The notes beneath the pieces are model-generated. The model ran no database searches and was not told where the DNA came from. It saw only the letters and a program-made list of their open reading frames with translations. From contig JAUPLJ010000035.1 in the NCBI GenBank assembly GCA_030837425.1, forward strand, positions 1 to 5,831: 5,831 bases of DNA. The letters are read 5' to 3'. The position numbers were made by a program, and so were the translations under genes. Positions 1-5,447 of this stretch are shown piece by piece. The stretch is from Patescibacteria group bacterium. Its GTDB lineage: Bacteria > Patescibacteriota > Minisyncoccia > Phycocordibacterales > UBA5272. Every line of letters starts with the position of its first letter. Position 1 is the stretch's first letter.

Positions 1-153
1 GTAGGAGGTTTAAATTGGTTATTTAGTATGTTTAGTTTTAATTTAGTAACTACAGTCTTTGGTGAGAGCTCACTATCAAAGTTTGTTTATCTTTTAGTAG
101 GTCTATCAGCAATTTATATTTTATTAGATCTTGGCAAGTTCGCTAAGAAATAA
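1..153 (+). CDS. DUF378 family small membrane protein (5' end missing)
   Basis: Frame 1 is open from the first base to a TAA stop at 151-153, giving the last 50 residues of a protein whose start lies outside the window. The visible part reads V-G-G-L-N-W-L-F then S-F-N-L-V-T-T-V-F-G, followed by a second hydrophobic stretch (F-V-Y-L-L-V-G-L-S-A-I-Y-I-L-L) and a short basic tail ending K-F-A-K-K. The G-G-L-N-W motif, the N-L-V-x-x-x-F-G turn, the following S-x-L-S-K and the second helix match the DUF378 (YuzA-like) family, whose members are usually 60-80 residues with two membrane helices. Only about 10-25 residues should therefore be missing. The family has no established biochemical function. 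An internal ATG exists at codon 10, but the family match begins before it, so this is a truncated longer gene and not a 41-residue ORF. Confidence 0.8.
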   Translation, partial: VGGLNWLFSMFSFNLVTTVFGESSLSKFVYLLVGLSAIYILLDLGKFAKK

Positions 154-156
154 TTT

Positions 157-198
157 TTGAGATTATTCAGGAGGCACTTATAAAGCGCCTCTTATAAT
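157..198 (+). promoter_or_regulatory. Candidate promoter for the PAP2 gene
   Basis: Two overlapping possibilities are visible. TTGAGA (157-162) is 16 nt upstream of TATAAA (179-184), and a perfect TATAAT lies at 193-198 without a good -35 or a TGn extension. Either would start transcription 20-45 nt before the ATG at 234. AT-rich spacers produce such boxes by chance, so this is tentative. Confidence 0.3.
171..191 (+). other. Short hairpin between DUF378 and PAP2 genes
   Basis: GAGGCAC (171-177) pairs with GCGCCTC (185-191) with one A-C mismatch around the 7-nt loop TTATAAA. It lies 18 nt after the DUF378 stop, where a terminator would be expected. However, it is followed by TTATAATAATT and not a U-run, so it is at best a weak intrinsic terminator. 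It also overlaps the promoter candidate at 157-198. Confidence 0.35.
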
Positions 199-233
199 AA
201 TTCCAAAATCATAATCACACATAAATCATACAC

Positions 234-857
234 ATGAAAGAATTCTTAAAAGGTTATAAAGAAGTATTTACCCATAAAAGGACGCTGCAAAATATGCTTA
301 TAGGGCTGTTTTTATTTTTATTTGGACTATTTGTTAGTTTTTTTGCCTATGAGTATATTGCAACCATAAAAGGCCCAGTAGCTGAAGATATATTTTTAGA
401 TAATCTGCCAACTCTTTATGTGGCCCCATGGTTCTTTTTCAGTATATTTTTTATGGGGGCAGTAGCTATAATTTTATCTTTAGTTAGACCAAAGAGAGCC
501 CCGTTTGTATTAATATGTACAGGGATATTTTTTGCTATTCGCTCTTTCTTTTTAATATTAACTCATCTTTCTCCTCCAGATATTCAATACTATTATGGCA
601 TGAGTACAGGAGCAGATTTATTTTTCTCAGGCCATGTTGGCTACTCATTCTTGCTGGCTCTTATGTTTTGGAAAAATAGATTTTTTAGAATTTTATTTAT
701 AGCTTTATCTATAATGATGGCCGCCTTGGTCCTTTTGGGGCATCTTCACTACTCTATAGATGTATTCGCGGCATATTTTATTGTTTATACAATATTTATT
801 TTTGCTAAAAGAATATTTAAGAGCGAATACGATATGTTAATAAGGTCGCACTTATAA
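234..857 (+). CDS. PAP2_C-type (sphingomyelin-synthase-like) membrane lipid phosphatase/phosphotransferase
   Basis: This 207-residue integral membrane protein has about six hydrophobic helices (roughly residues 19-43, 61-84, 89-112, 130-147, 149-169 and 173-193). The signature of the PAP2_C branch (sphingomyelin synthase/LPP-like) is present: an Arg at 103 before the loop L-S-P-P-D, then A-D-L-F-F-S-G-H (127-134), then G-H-L-H-Y-S-I-D-V-F-A-A-Y (169-181). By homology the catalytic triad would be His134 (nucleophile region), His172 and Asp176, with the active site facing the outer side of the membrane. The likely role is removal or transfer of a phosphate or phospho-headgroup on a lipid, such as undecaprenyl, phosphatidate or phosphatidylglycerol phosphate; the substrate cannot be read from sequence. 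The length is normal for single-domain PAP2 proteins. The ATG at 234 is the first in frame and has no Shine-Dalgarno. The gene stands alone, with a 145-nt spacer downstream. Confidence 0.8.
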   Translation: MKEFLKGYKEVFTHKRTLQNMLIGLFLFLFGLFVSFFAYEYIATIKGPVAEDIFLDNLPTLYVAPWFFFSIFFMGAVAIILSLVRPKRAPFVLICTGIFFAIRSFFLILTHLSPPDIQYYYGMSTGADLFFSGHVGYSFLLALMFWKNRFFRILFIALSIMMAALVLLGHLHYSIDVFAAYFIVYTIFIFAKRIFKSEYDMLIRSHL

Positions 858-1002
858 GACAAATACAATCTGGTTAATTCTTTCAATAGACCGTTTACAA
901 AAAAATATAAAGACATAAGAAAATAGAGAAAAAGGGGAATAAAATGTAATTTTTAAATTTAGTTTTTGTATTATATACTAGAGATCTAAGTGCTAAACAA
1001 CT
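858..1002. other. 145-nt spacer ahead of the ECF sigma gene
   Basis: I see no gene, tRNA or terminator here. It contains A-rich sequence, a GGGGAAT at 934-940 and a TATACT -10-like box at 974-979. The latter would place a transcription start near 986 and a leader of about 17 nt before the ATG at 1003. No convincing -35 accompanies TATACT. GGGGAAT faintly resembles the GGAA-type -35 of ECF promoters, but nothing matching an ECF -10 was found at proper spacing. The upstream ATG at 944 is followed immediately by TAA. Confidence 0.3.
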
Positions 1003-1590
1003 ATGGAAAAAGAAAACCAAAAAGCTTATTTAGATCTGACAGATGAAGAAATTGTACTTTTGGTCCAAAAAGGAAAGAAAGATCATTTTGAATTAATTAT
1101 CGGAAGATACACAGATAAATTAAACAGATATTTTAATAAATTCCTTTCCAATAAAGAAGATCAGCAAGATTTACTTCAAGATGTTTTTATAAAATGTTTT
1201 ATAAATATAAATAATTTTGACACTGATCAGAAATTTTCTCCATGGATTTATCGTATTGCTCACAACGAAGCTGTAAATCTGTTGAAGAAAAATTCTAGTC
1301 GGCCTTTTAGTTTTGATATTTTTGATGAAGCATTATCTTTCGCTCATCCAAAAGCAAAAGAGGACAGCGAGAGTGATAGTGAAAAACTTTTGATAAAAAA
1401 ATATTTGGACAGCATTTTAGAAGAGATAGACATAAAATATAAAGAAATCATAATACTTTATTTTTATGAAGATTTTTCCTATAAAGATATTTCAGACGTG
1501 TTAAAGATACCTGTTTCCCTTGTAGGAGTCAGAATCCAAAGAGGAAAAAAGGAAATAAAAAAGATTCTTGAAGAAAAAAAATTTAATTAA
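1003..1590 (+). CDS. ECF-type RNA polymerase sigma factor (sigma-70 family)
   Basis: This 195-residue protein has the two domains of extracytoplasmic-function sigma factors. Region 2 spans about residues 28-97: the helix H-F-E-L-I-I-G-R-Y, then D-Q-Q-D-L-L-Q-D-V-F-I-K (53-64, core-polymerase and -10 contact helices), then F-S-P-W-I-Y-R-I-A-H-N-E-A-V-N (78-92, -10 recognition). A charged linker (about 98-128) follows. Region 4 spans about 135-192, with the helix-turn-helix E-D-F-S-Y-K-D-I-S-D-V-L-K-I-P and recognition helix V-S-L-V-G-V-R-I-Q-R-G-K-K-E-I, which contacts the -35. The length is typical and no C-terminal extension is present. It presumably redirects RNA polymerase to an envelope or stress regulon. 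Its partner is probably the membrane protein encoded 6 nt downstream. The ATG at 1003 fits the family start and has no Shine-Dalgarno. The specific ECF subgroup was not determined. Confidence 0.92.
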   Translation: MEKENQKAYLDLTDEEIVLLVQKGKKDHFELIIGRYTDKLNRYFNKFLSNKEDQQDLLQDVFIKCFININNFDTDQKFSPWIYRIAHNEAVNLLKKNSSRPFSFDIFDEALSFAHPKAKEDSESDSEKLLIKKYLDSILEEIDIKYKEIIILYFYEDFSYKDISDVLKIPVSLVGVRIQRGKKEIKKILEEKKFN

Positions 1591-1596
1591 AAAGAT

Positions 1597-2169
1597 ATGG
1601 AAAATTTAAAAGATGATTTAATCAAAAAGATTAATGAAAAAATAAAAGACAATAAAATTAAAATGAAGCCAAAATTTTACTTTGTTTTACAAGGTTTTTT
1701 GCTAATGTCTTTTATTTTAATAATGTTTTTAGCGTCTCTTTATATTGGAAATTTTATTTTATTAATCTTTCATGAGCATCAAGAGTCTATAAATTTTTTA
1801 CGTATCGATTCATTTGACTTTAATAACTTTTTAGAATTTTTAAAAATAATCCCAGGCCTACTTATTTTACTTTTATTTGTTTTTATATTTTCACTTTATA
1901 GATTAATAAAAGATCATGCTTTCGTTTATAGAAAAAATATTTTGTATATAATTTTATTTTTATTTTTAATTCTAACCATTGTAGTTATAAACATACATAT
2001 CTTTTTAGACAGAAATTTTGACAGAATAAGATTTGGAGAGAAGGGAGAGCTTCCTGTAGTTTCTTATCTACATAAATACTATAGAGGGAATCGTCTCAAA
2101 CCTTCTGGTTTTAAAGATTTACCAAATAAGTCAAAAGTCTTTAGAAATAGAGAAGTTTTAAATAATTAA
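1597..2169 (+). CDS. Three-helix membrane protein of unknown family, cotranscribed with ECF sigma; candidate anti-sigma/regulator
   Basis: I do not recognise a named domain. The protein has 190 residues and begins 6 nt after the sigma stop, so it is almost certainly cotranscribed. Residues 1-27 are a charged, probably helical cytoplasmic segment rich in Lys, Asp and Ile and ending I-K-M-K-P-K-F-Y-F. Hydrophobic helices follow at about 28-58 (perhaps one long or broken helix), 83-101 and 114-136. The C-terminal 54 residues (137-190) are basic and soluble and, with three helices and an inside N-terminus, would lie outside the membrane. Position and topology resemble membrane anti-sigma factors. 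However, the N-terminal segment is far shorter than a usual anti-sigma domain, and there is no H-x3-C-x2-C zinc anti-sigma motif; I see no cysteine in the whole protein. Comparable proteins next to ECF genes occur in other Parcubacteria-like genomes, by my recollection. The anti-sigma role is inference. Confidence 0.6.
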   Translation: MENLKDDLIKKINEKIKDNKIKMKPKFYFVLQGFLLMSFILIMFLASLYIGNFILLIFHEHQESINFLRIDSFDFNNFLEFLKIIPGLLILLLFVFIFSLYRLIKDHAFVYRKNILYIILFLFLILTIVVINIHIFLDRNFDRIRFGEKGELPVVSYLHKYYRGNRLKPSGFKDLPNKSKVFRNREVLNN

Positions 2170-2186
2170 TAGTATTATTGTATAAT
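2156..2186 (+). promoter_or_regulatory. Candidate promoter for the deacetylase gene (TATAAT inside a palindrome)
   Basis: A perfect TATAAT -10 lies at 2181-2186. Upstream, TTTAAA (2157-2162) is a weak -35 at 18-nt spacing. Transcription would start around 2193, leaving a leader of about 19 nt before the ATG at 2212. The -10 lies in the centre and right arm of the palindrome 2171-2192. Confidence 0.5.
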
Positions 2187-2192
2187 AATACT
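2171..2192. repeat. Perfect 9-bp inverted repeat overlapping the -10 box
   Basis: AGTATTATT (2171-2179) is perfectly complementary to AATAATACT (2184-2192) around the 4-nt centre GTAT. It begins 1 nt after the stop of the membrane-protein gene. No U-run follows, and an all-A/T stem with two G-C pairs would be weak as a terminator. The overlap with TATAAT suggests a possible operator for a dimeric repressor, although AT-richness makes chance palindromes more likely. Confidence 0.45.
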
Positions 2193-2211
2193 CAAGAATA
2201 TTTACAGATAT

Positions 2212-3198
2212 ATGTCTATTTTTTTTATACAAAAAAATAAAAATAATAATTATCTTTTCTCTTTTTTTATTCCTGTTTTTATATTTTTCCCATTTTTATT
2301 TTCATACATATTTTTTACACCTAAAAATACTATTTCAACAGAGCAGAATATATATAGAGACAAAGCGATCTCTCTCGATGAAGAAGTGTCAGGGATAGAA
2401 GATGCTGTAAAAGCAGCAGACTTTAGAGAAATTAATGACATTATTAAAGATAAAGATGAAAAACAAGAGACTTCTCCTGATAAAGAAGTAGTAGATGATA
2501 TTATAAATACAAAAAGCACTATTAAAATTTTAATGTTTGGATATCATCAAATCAGAGAGGTAAAATCAAGCGATGGTCCAAAAACAAAAAAGTTTATAAC
2601 AAGCCCAGAAATTTTTGAAAAAGAAATGAAGTTTTTGTCTGATAAAGGCTATCACACCATCACTACTACAGATTATATAAATTATCTTAAGACCGGAAAA
2701 GCTGATTTTGATTTAAACAAATCTTTTATACTAACTTTTGATGATGGATATGCTTCTCAATATACCAACGCTTTTCCAATCTTAAAAAAATATAATTTTA
2801 CGGCCACATTTTTTATTTATTCTGATTGTATAGATAAGTACCCTGCGTGTATGACCTCACAAGAGATAAAAGATCTTGCCGCCAGTGGAATGAAAATAGC
2901 AAGTCACACCTTGAACCATGTATATCTACCAAAATATAGTGACAGCGCTGTTAGAAATGAAATAGAGGAGAACAAACAAAAAATTATTGATATGGTAGGG
3001 ACATCATCCGTCGAGAATGTTTTTGCTTATCCTTATGGTGGTACAGACGATAGAGTAGAAAATATTGTAAAAAGTTTTGGCTATGATGGTGCGGTTGGAA
3101 TACTTGCTTCAAAAAAAGAGAAAGACACAAATCTATTTAATTTAAAAAGATGCTTGTTGGGGCAGGATTATGTTTTTTTTGAGACTTTATTTAAATAA
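2212..3198 (+). CDS. Membrane-anchored NodB-type polysaccharide deacetylase (PgaB/IcaB-like)
   Basis: This 328-residue protein has an uncleaved-looking N-terminal membrane anchor (about residues 14-36, after the Asn/Lys-rich stretch 7-13). A charged low-complexity linker (about 40-100) follows, then an extracytoplasmic NodB homology domain (about 104-318). The domain opens with I-K-I-L-M-F-G-Y-H-Q-I, like the M-Y-H start of PgaB/IcaB-type enzymes. NodB motif 1 is T-F-D-D-G-Y (175-180), with Asp177 as the expected general base. Motif 2 is S-H-T-L-N-H (231-236). Asp178, His232 and His236 make the expected metal triad. Motif 3 is F-A-Y-P-Y-G-G (271-277). Late NodB motifs are not clear. Cys206 and Cys213 could form a disulfide. 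It should remove acetyl groups from N-acetylglucosamine-type surface polysaccharide or peptidoglycan; the substrate is unknown. The gene has its own promoter candidate upstream and a strong terminator downstream, so it looks monocistronic. There is no Shine-Dalgarno at the ATG. Confidence 0.87.
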   Translation: MSIFFIQKNKNNNYLFSFFIPVFIFFPFLFSYIFFTPKNTISTEQNIYRDKAISLDEEVSGIEDAVKAADFREINDIIKDKDEKQETSPDKEVVDDIINTKSTIKILMFGYHQIREVKSSDGPKTKKFITSPEIFEKEMKFLSDKGYHTITTTDYINYLKTGKADFDLNKSFILTFDDGYASQYTNAFPILKKYNFTATFFIYSDCIDKYPACMTSQEIKDLAASGMKIASHTLNHVYLPKYSDSAVRNEIEENKQKIIDMVGTSSVENVFAYPYGGTDDRVENIVKSFGYDGAVGILASKKEKDTNLFNLKRCLLGQDYVFFETLFK

Positions 3199-3216
3199 AT
3201 GAATAAATGTATAGAC

Positions 3217-3250
3217 GTTAAAAACCCCCGATATCTCGGGGGTTTTTAAC
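3217..3250 (+). terminator. Strong rho-independent terminator after the deacetylase gene
   Basis: The left arm 3217-3231 (core AAAAACCCCCGA) and right arm 3236-3250 (core TCGGGGGTTTTT) form a perfect 15-bp stem around the 4-nt loop TATC. The GC-rich core is followed by a T5 run at 3243-3247. It starts 18 nt after the deacetylase stop. Because the left arm begins with A5, it also reads as a terminator on the opposite strand, though no convergent gene is visible. Confidence 0.92.
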
Positions 3251-3276
3251 TTACGTAAACTTCTCTGGTATTTAAG

Positions 3277-3305
3277 TTTACATATATAATTATATACAAT
3301 ATAGT
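3277..3305 (+). promoter_or_regulatory. Candidate upstream promoter for the Mur ligase-RuvX unit
   Basis: TTTACA (3277-3282) and TATAGT (3300-3305) are separated by exactly 17 nt, close to the sigma-70 consensus. Transcription would start near 3312, about 65 nt before the ATG at 3377. It lies just downstream of the terminator at 3217-3250, as expected for a new transcription unit. Confidence 0.45.
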
Positions 3306-3332
3306 TAAAAATGCAAATATAGTTCTTAACAT

Positions 3333-3360
3333 TTGTGGAAAAGTTTTAACATGTTAGAAT
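3333..3360 (+). promoter_or_regulatory. Candidate proximal extended -10 promoter for the Mur ligase-RuvX unit
   Basis: TTGTGG (3333-3338) lies 16 nt upstream of TAGAAT (3355-3360), which carries a TGT extension (3352-3354), giving TGTTAGAAT. Transcription would start near 3367, so the leader would be only about 10 nt. The palindrome TAACATGTTA (3347-3356) overlaps this -10, and two copies of an AGTTnTTAACAT-like repeat flank the -35. Confidence 0.45.
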
Positions 3361-3376
3361 AAATCAAAACAAAGGC

Positions 3377-4684
3377 ATGCTCGAAAAAATCTTGAGATTT
3401 ATAGAAAAATTTATCCCTAAAAAATTATACAAGCTTGGTCAACCTGTGTATCATTTTTTATTATCAATTCTAGGAGTCATTATTTATAGATTTCCAGCTA
3501 GAAAAATGATAATGATCGGCGTGACTGGGACAAAAGGTAAAACCTCAACTGTAAATTTTATCCACTCAGTCTTGAGTGAGACCGGCCAAAAAGTTGGGCT
3601 TATTTCTACTGCGAATATCAAAGTTGGAGAAAAAGATTTTCCAAACAAATATCATATGAGTATGCCCGGAAGATTTATTTTACAAAAATATTTAAGAGAA
3701 ATGAAAAACGCTGGCTGTAAGTATGTGGTACTAGAAGTGACAAGTGAAGGAATAAAGCAATGGAGACATTTAGGGTTGTTTTTGGATGTTGCTGTTTTTA
3801 CAAATTTGTCGCCAGAACACTTAGCTTCACATGGAGGGTCTTTTGAAAAATACAGAGCAACCAAGATGAGAATTTTTTCAAAAAATATTTTTAATAAATT
3901 AAAATTAATTGTAGTAAATGCTGACGATGAAAATTCAAATCACTTTTTAGAGGTTTCTAAAAATAAGATAGAGAAATTAAATTATTCTCTCGGAAGAATC
4001 TCAAATTTTCAAGAAGACTCATCAGGAGTTTCTTTTGAATTTGAAAAGGAAAATTATAAATTAAATATTCTTGGTAAATTTAATATTTATAATGCTCTAC
4101 CTGCTATTTTACTTGGGAAAAAATATAATCTCAACACTTCTCAAATCAAAGAAGGACTTTTAAAATTAAATTTAATTCCAGGAAGAATGGAGTTGATAGA
4201 GGAAGGTCAAGATTTTAAAGTAATAGTTGATTATGCTCATGAGAAATTAAGTATGAATAGCTTGCTTGATTCTGCAGAAAATCTAAAAAAGAACTCAATA
4301 GGAAATAAAGTGATAATAGTATTAGGAGGAGATGGGGGAGGAAGAGATGAGCAAAGATTGTACGATATGGGAGAAGCTGTTGGTAAAAAGGCAGATATTG
4401 TAATAGTCTCAGACTCTGATCCATATTTTGATGATGAGCTTATTCTTGCCGAAAAAATCGCAAATGAAGCAGAAAAATTTGGGAAAAAGAGAGATGAAGA
4501 TTTATTTATAATTATAGACAGAAATGAAGCAATTAAAAAAGCAGTCTCTATCGCAAAAGAAGGAGATGTAGTACTTCTTGCGACACGTGGGTCATTAAAC
4601 ACAATGGATATCAAAGGTAAAAAAGTCCCAAGCGATGATAGAATAATGGTAAGGGAAGCAATTCAAAAAATATTAAATAAATAA
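3377..4684 (+). CDS. MurE-like Mur ligase, short N-terminus and non-canonical amino-acid site
   Basis: This 435-residue ATP-dependent Mur ligase is closest to MurE (UDP-MurNAc-tripeptide synthetase), which adds the third stem-peptide residue in the cytoplasm. The central ATPase domain has the P-loop G-V-T-G-T-K-G-K-T-S (48-57), E-V-T-S-E-G (120-125, where MurE has E-V-S-S-H) and F-T-N-L-S-P-E-H-L-A-S-H-G (141-153). It continues with Y-R-A-T-K (Lys163, the expected carbamylated lysine), V-N-A-D-D-E (180-185) and G-K-F-N-I-Y-N-A-L-P-A-I (233-244). The C-terminal domain starts near P-G-R-M-E (268-272) and contains V-D-Y-A-H (284-288), D-S-D-P-Y (345-350 region) and A-T-R-G-S-L (402-407). Canonical MurE is near 490 residues with its P-loop around residue 110. 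Here the UDP-sugar-binding N-domain is replaced by about 45 residues with a basic/hydrophobic helix that could sit on the membrane. The D-N-P-R motif of DAP-adding enzymes is absent. The gene is followed after 2 nt by ruvX. Confidence 0.85.
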   Translation: MLEKILRFIEKFIPKKLYKLGQPVYHFLLSILGVIIYRFPARKMIMIGVTGTKGKTSTVNFIHSVLSETGQKVGLISTANIKVGEKDFPNKYHMSMPGRFILQKYLREMKNAGCKYVVLEVTSEGIKQWRHLGLFLDVAVFTNLSPEHLASHGGSFEKYRATKMRIFSKNIFNKLKLIVVNADDENSNHFLEVSKNKIEKLNYSLGRISNFQEDSSGVSFEFEKENYKLNILGKFNIYNALPAILLGKKYNLNTSQIKEGLLKLNLIPGRMELIEEGQDFKVIVDYAHEKLSMNSLLDSAENLKKNSIGNKVIIVLGGDGGGRDEQRLYDMGEAVGKKADIVIVSDSDPYFDDELILAEKIANEAEKFGKKRDEDLFIIIDRNEAIKKAVSIAKEGDVVLLATRGSLNTMDIKGKKVPSDDRIMVREAIQKILNK

Positions 4685-4686
4685 TT

Positions 4687-5079
4687 ATGAGATATCTTGG
4701 GATAGACTATGGTGTGAAAAAAATCGGGTTGGCCATATCTGATGAAGGAGGGAGTTTCGCTTTCCCGTTTTTAATTTTTGCAAATTCTTCTAAAGAAAAT
4801 TCTGTAGAAAAAATATTTAAAATTATAGAAGAAAAAAAGATAGAAAAAATTGTAATAGGTGAAAGTTTAAATTTAAAAGGGGAAGAAAATAAAATTTTAA
4901 AAGAAGCAAAATCTTTTTCTGAAAAATTAAAAGAAAAGACAAATTTAGAAGTTTATTTTGAAAAAGAGTGGCTCTCAACCATTGAAGCGAGAAGATTTCA
5001 AGATAGACATGATGCAGACGACTCAGCAGCAGCCATAATTCTTCAAAGATTCTTAGACAAAGAAGCAAAAAAAAATTAG
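4687..5079 (+). CDS. ruvX: RuvX/YqgF family RNase H-fold putative nuclease
   Basis: This 130-residue protein is of normal size for YqgF/RuvX, which has been linked to pre-16S rRNA 5'-end maturation and proposed as a Holliday junction resolvase. It opens with the RNase H-fold strand M-R-Y-L-G-I-D-Y-G-V-K-K-I-G-L-A (1-16), where Asp7 is the first acidic residue. The middle motif is I-V-I-G-E-S-L-N-L-K-G (56-65), in place of the common V-G-L-P-x-x-x-x-G. V-Y-F-E-K-E-W-L-S-T-I-E-A-R-R (89-103) replaces the usual D-E-R-L-(T/S)-T-x-E-A; Glu94 is retained but the flanking Asp and Arg are Lys93 and Trp95. The end D-A-D-D-S-A-A-A-I-I-L-Q-R-F-L (109-123) matches the family's final D-S-x-A-A-x-x-I-L helix, with Asp112 the last acidic residue. 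The start lies 2 nt after the Mur ligase stop, so translation is probably coupled. It ends with TAG, unlike its TAA-ending neighbours. Confidence 0.88.
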   Translation: MRYLGIDYGVKKIGLAISDEGGSFAFPFLIFANSSKENSVEKIFKIIEEKKIEKIVIGESLNLKGEENKILKEAKSFSEKLKEKTNLEVYFEKEWLSTIEARRFQDRHDADDSAAAIILQRFLDKEAKKN

Positions 5080-5082
5080 AAA

Positions 5083-5091
5083 TGCTATAAT
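5083..5091 (+). promoter_or_regulatory. Extended -10 promoter (TGCTATAAT) for the tRNA-binding protein gene
   Basis: TGC (5083-5085) directly precedes a perfect TATAAT (5086-5091), the strongest -10 in the window. There is no recognisable -35 at 16-18 nt upstream, as is common for extended -10 promoters. The start site would be near 5098, giving a leader of about 29 nt. The element begins 4 nt after the ruvX stop. Confidence 0.65.
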
Positions 5092-5126
5092 CGAAATATA
5101 TTTACAGAAATATTGTATTAACTAAT

Positions 5127-5447
5127 ATGATCACTATAGAAGATTTACAAAAAGTTGAAATAAAAATCGGGACAATAATAAGCGTGGAAGAAGTTGAAGG
5201 GAGTGAGAAGCTTTATAAATTAGCTGTGGATTTTGGGGAAGAAAGCCTGAGACAAGTCCTTTCTGGAATTAAAAAGTTTTTCGAAAAAGATTTTTTAATT
5301 GGAAAGCAATTTGCTTTCATTACAAATCTTGAGCCAAGAAAAATGATGGGCTTAGAATCACAAGCTATGATCCTCGCGACAGGAGAAGATTCACTCGCTC
5401 TCCTCACTCCAACAATAGAAGCAAAAAACGGATCTCAAATGAGGTAA
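5127..5447 (+). CDS. Stand-alone tRNA-binding OB-fold protein (MetRS C-terminal domain / CsaA-like)
   Basis: This 106-residue protein consists entirely of one tRNA-binding domain of the EMAP-II/Trbp111 type, the same module found at the C-terminus of methionyl-tRNA synthetase and as free CsaA/YgjH-like proteins. Visible family landmarks are V-E-I-K-I-G-T-I (10-17), E-G-S-E-K-L-Y-K-L-A-V-D-F-G (24-37), R-Q-V-L-S-G-I (42-48) and G-K-Q-F-A-F-I-T-N-L-E-P-R-K-M-M-G (59-75). The last landmark is E-S-Q-A-M-I-L-A (77-84), where the common form is E-S-Q-G-M. It probably dimerises and binds the tRNA elbow, either helping MetRS in trans or as a chaperone-like factor; no metG is visible here to decide. 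The length is normal and the end N-G-S-Q-M-R fits the usual domain end. Its TAA stop is the first three bases of the palindromic element at 5445-5519. It has its own extended -10 promoter and no Shine-Dalgarno. Confidence 0.88.
   Translation: MITIEDLQKVEIKIGTIISVEEVEGSEKLYKLAVDFGEESLRQVLSGIKKFFEKDFLIGKQFAFITNLEPRKMMGLESQAMILATGEDSLALLTPTIEAKNGSQMR

Noticed and set aside
169..174. AGGAGG as a ribosome binding site
   Set aside because: The perfect SD-like hexamer is 60 nt upstream of the next ATG (234), no start codon with an open frame lies 5-12 nt downstream, and it is part of the hairpin arm.
171..191. Hairpin as a true intrinsic terminator of the DUF378 gene
   Set aside because: The stem is short with a mismatch and no U-run follows. 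I listed it only as a hairpin.
944..949. Upstream ATG before the ECF sigma gene as a leader peptide or earlier start
   Set aside because: The ATG is followed directly by TAA, so no peptide is encoded, and it is not a start for the sigma frame.
3333..3345. TTTGTGGAAAAG region as a DnaA-box/origin signature
   Set aside because: There is a single weak resemblance, with no cluster of TTATCCACA-like boxes and no dnaA/dnaN neighbour.
4237..4614. Antisense open frame of 125 codons opposite the Mur ligase gene
   Set aside because: It lies entirely within a strongly supported gene, has a Ser/Phe/Ile-rich composition typical of the reverse of Lys/Glu-rich coding DNA, and shows no domain or promoter. 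The same applies to antisense frames at 2250-2519, 3652-3864, 4215-4424, 4823-5068 and 5213-5407.
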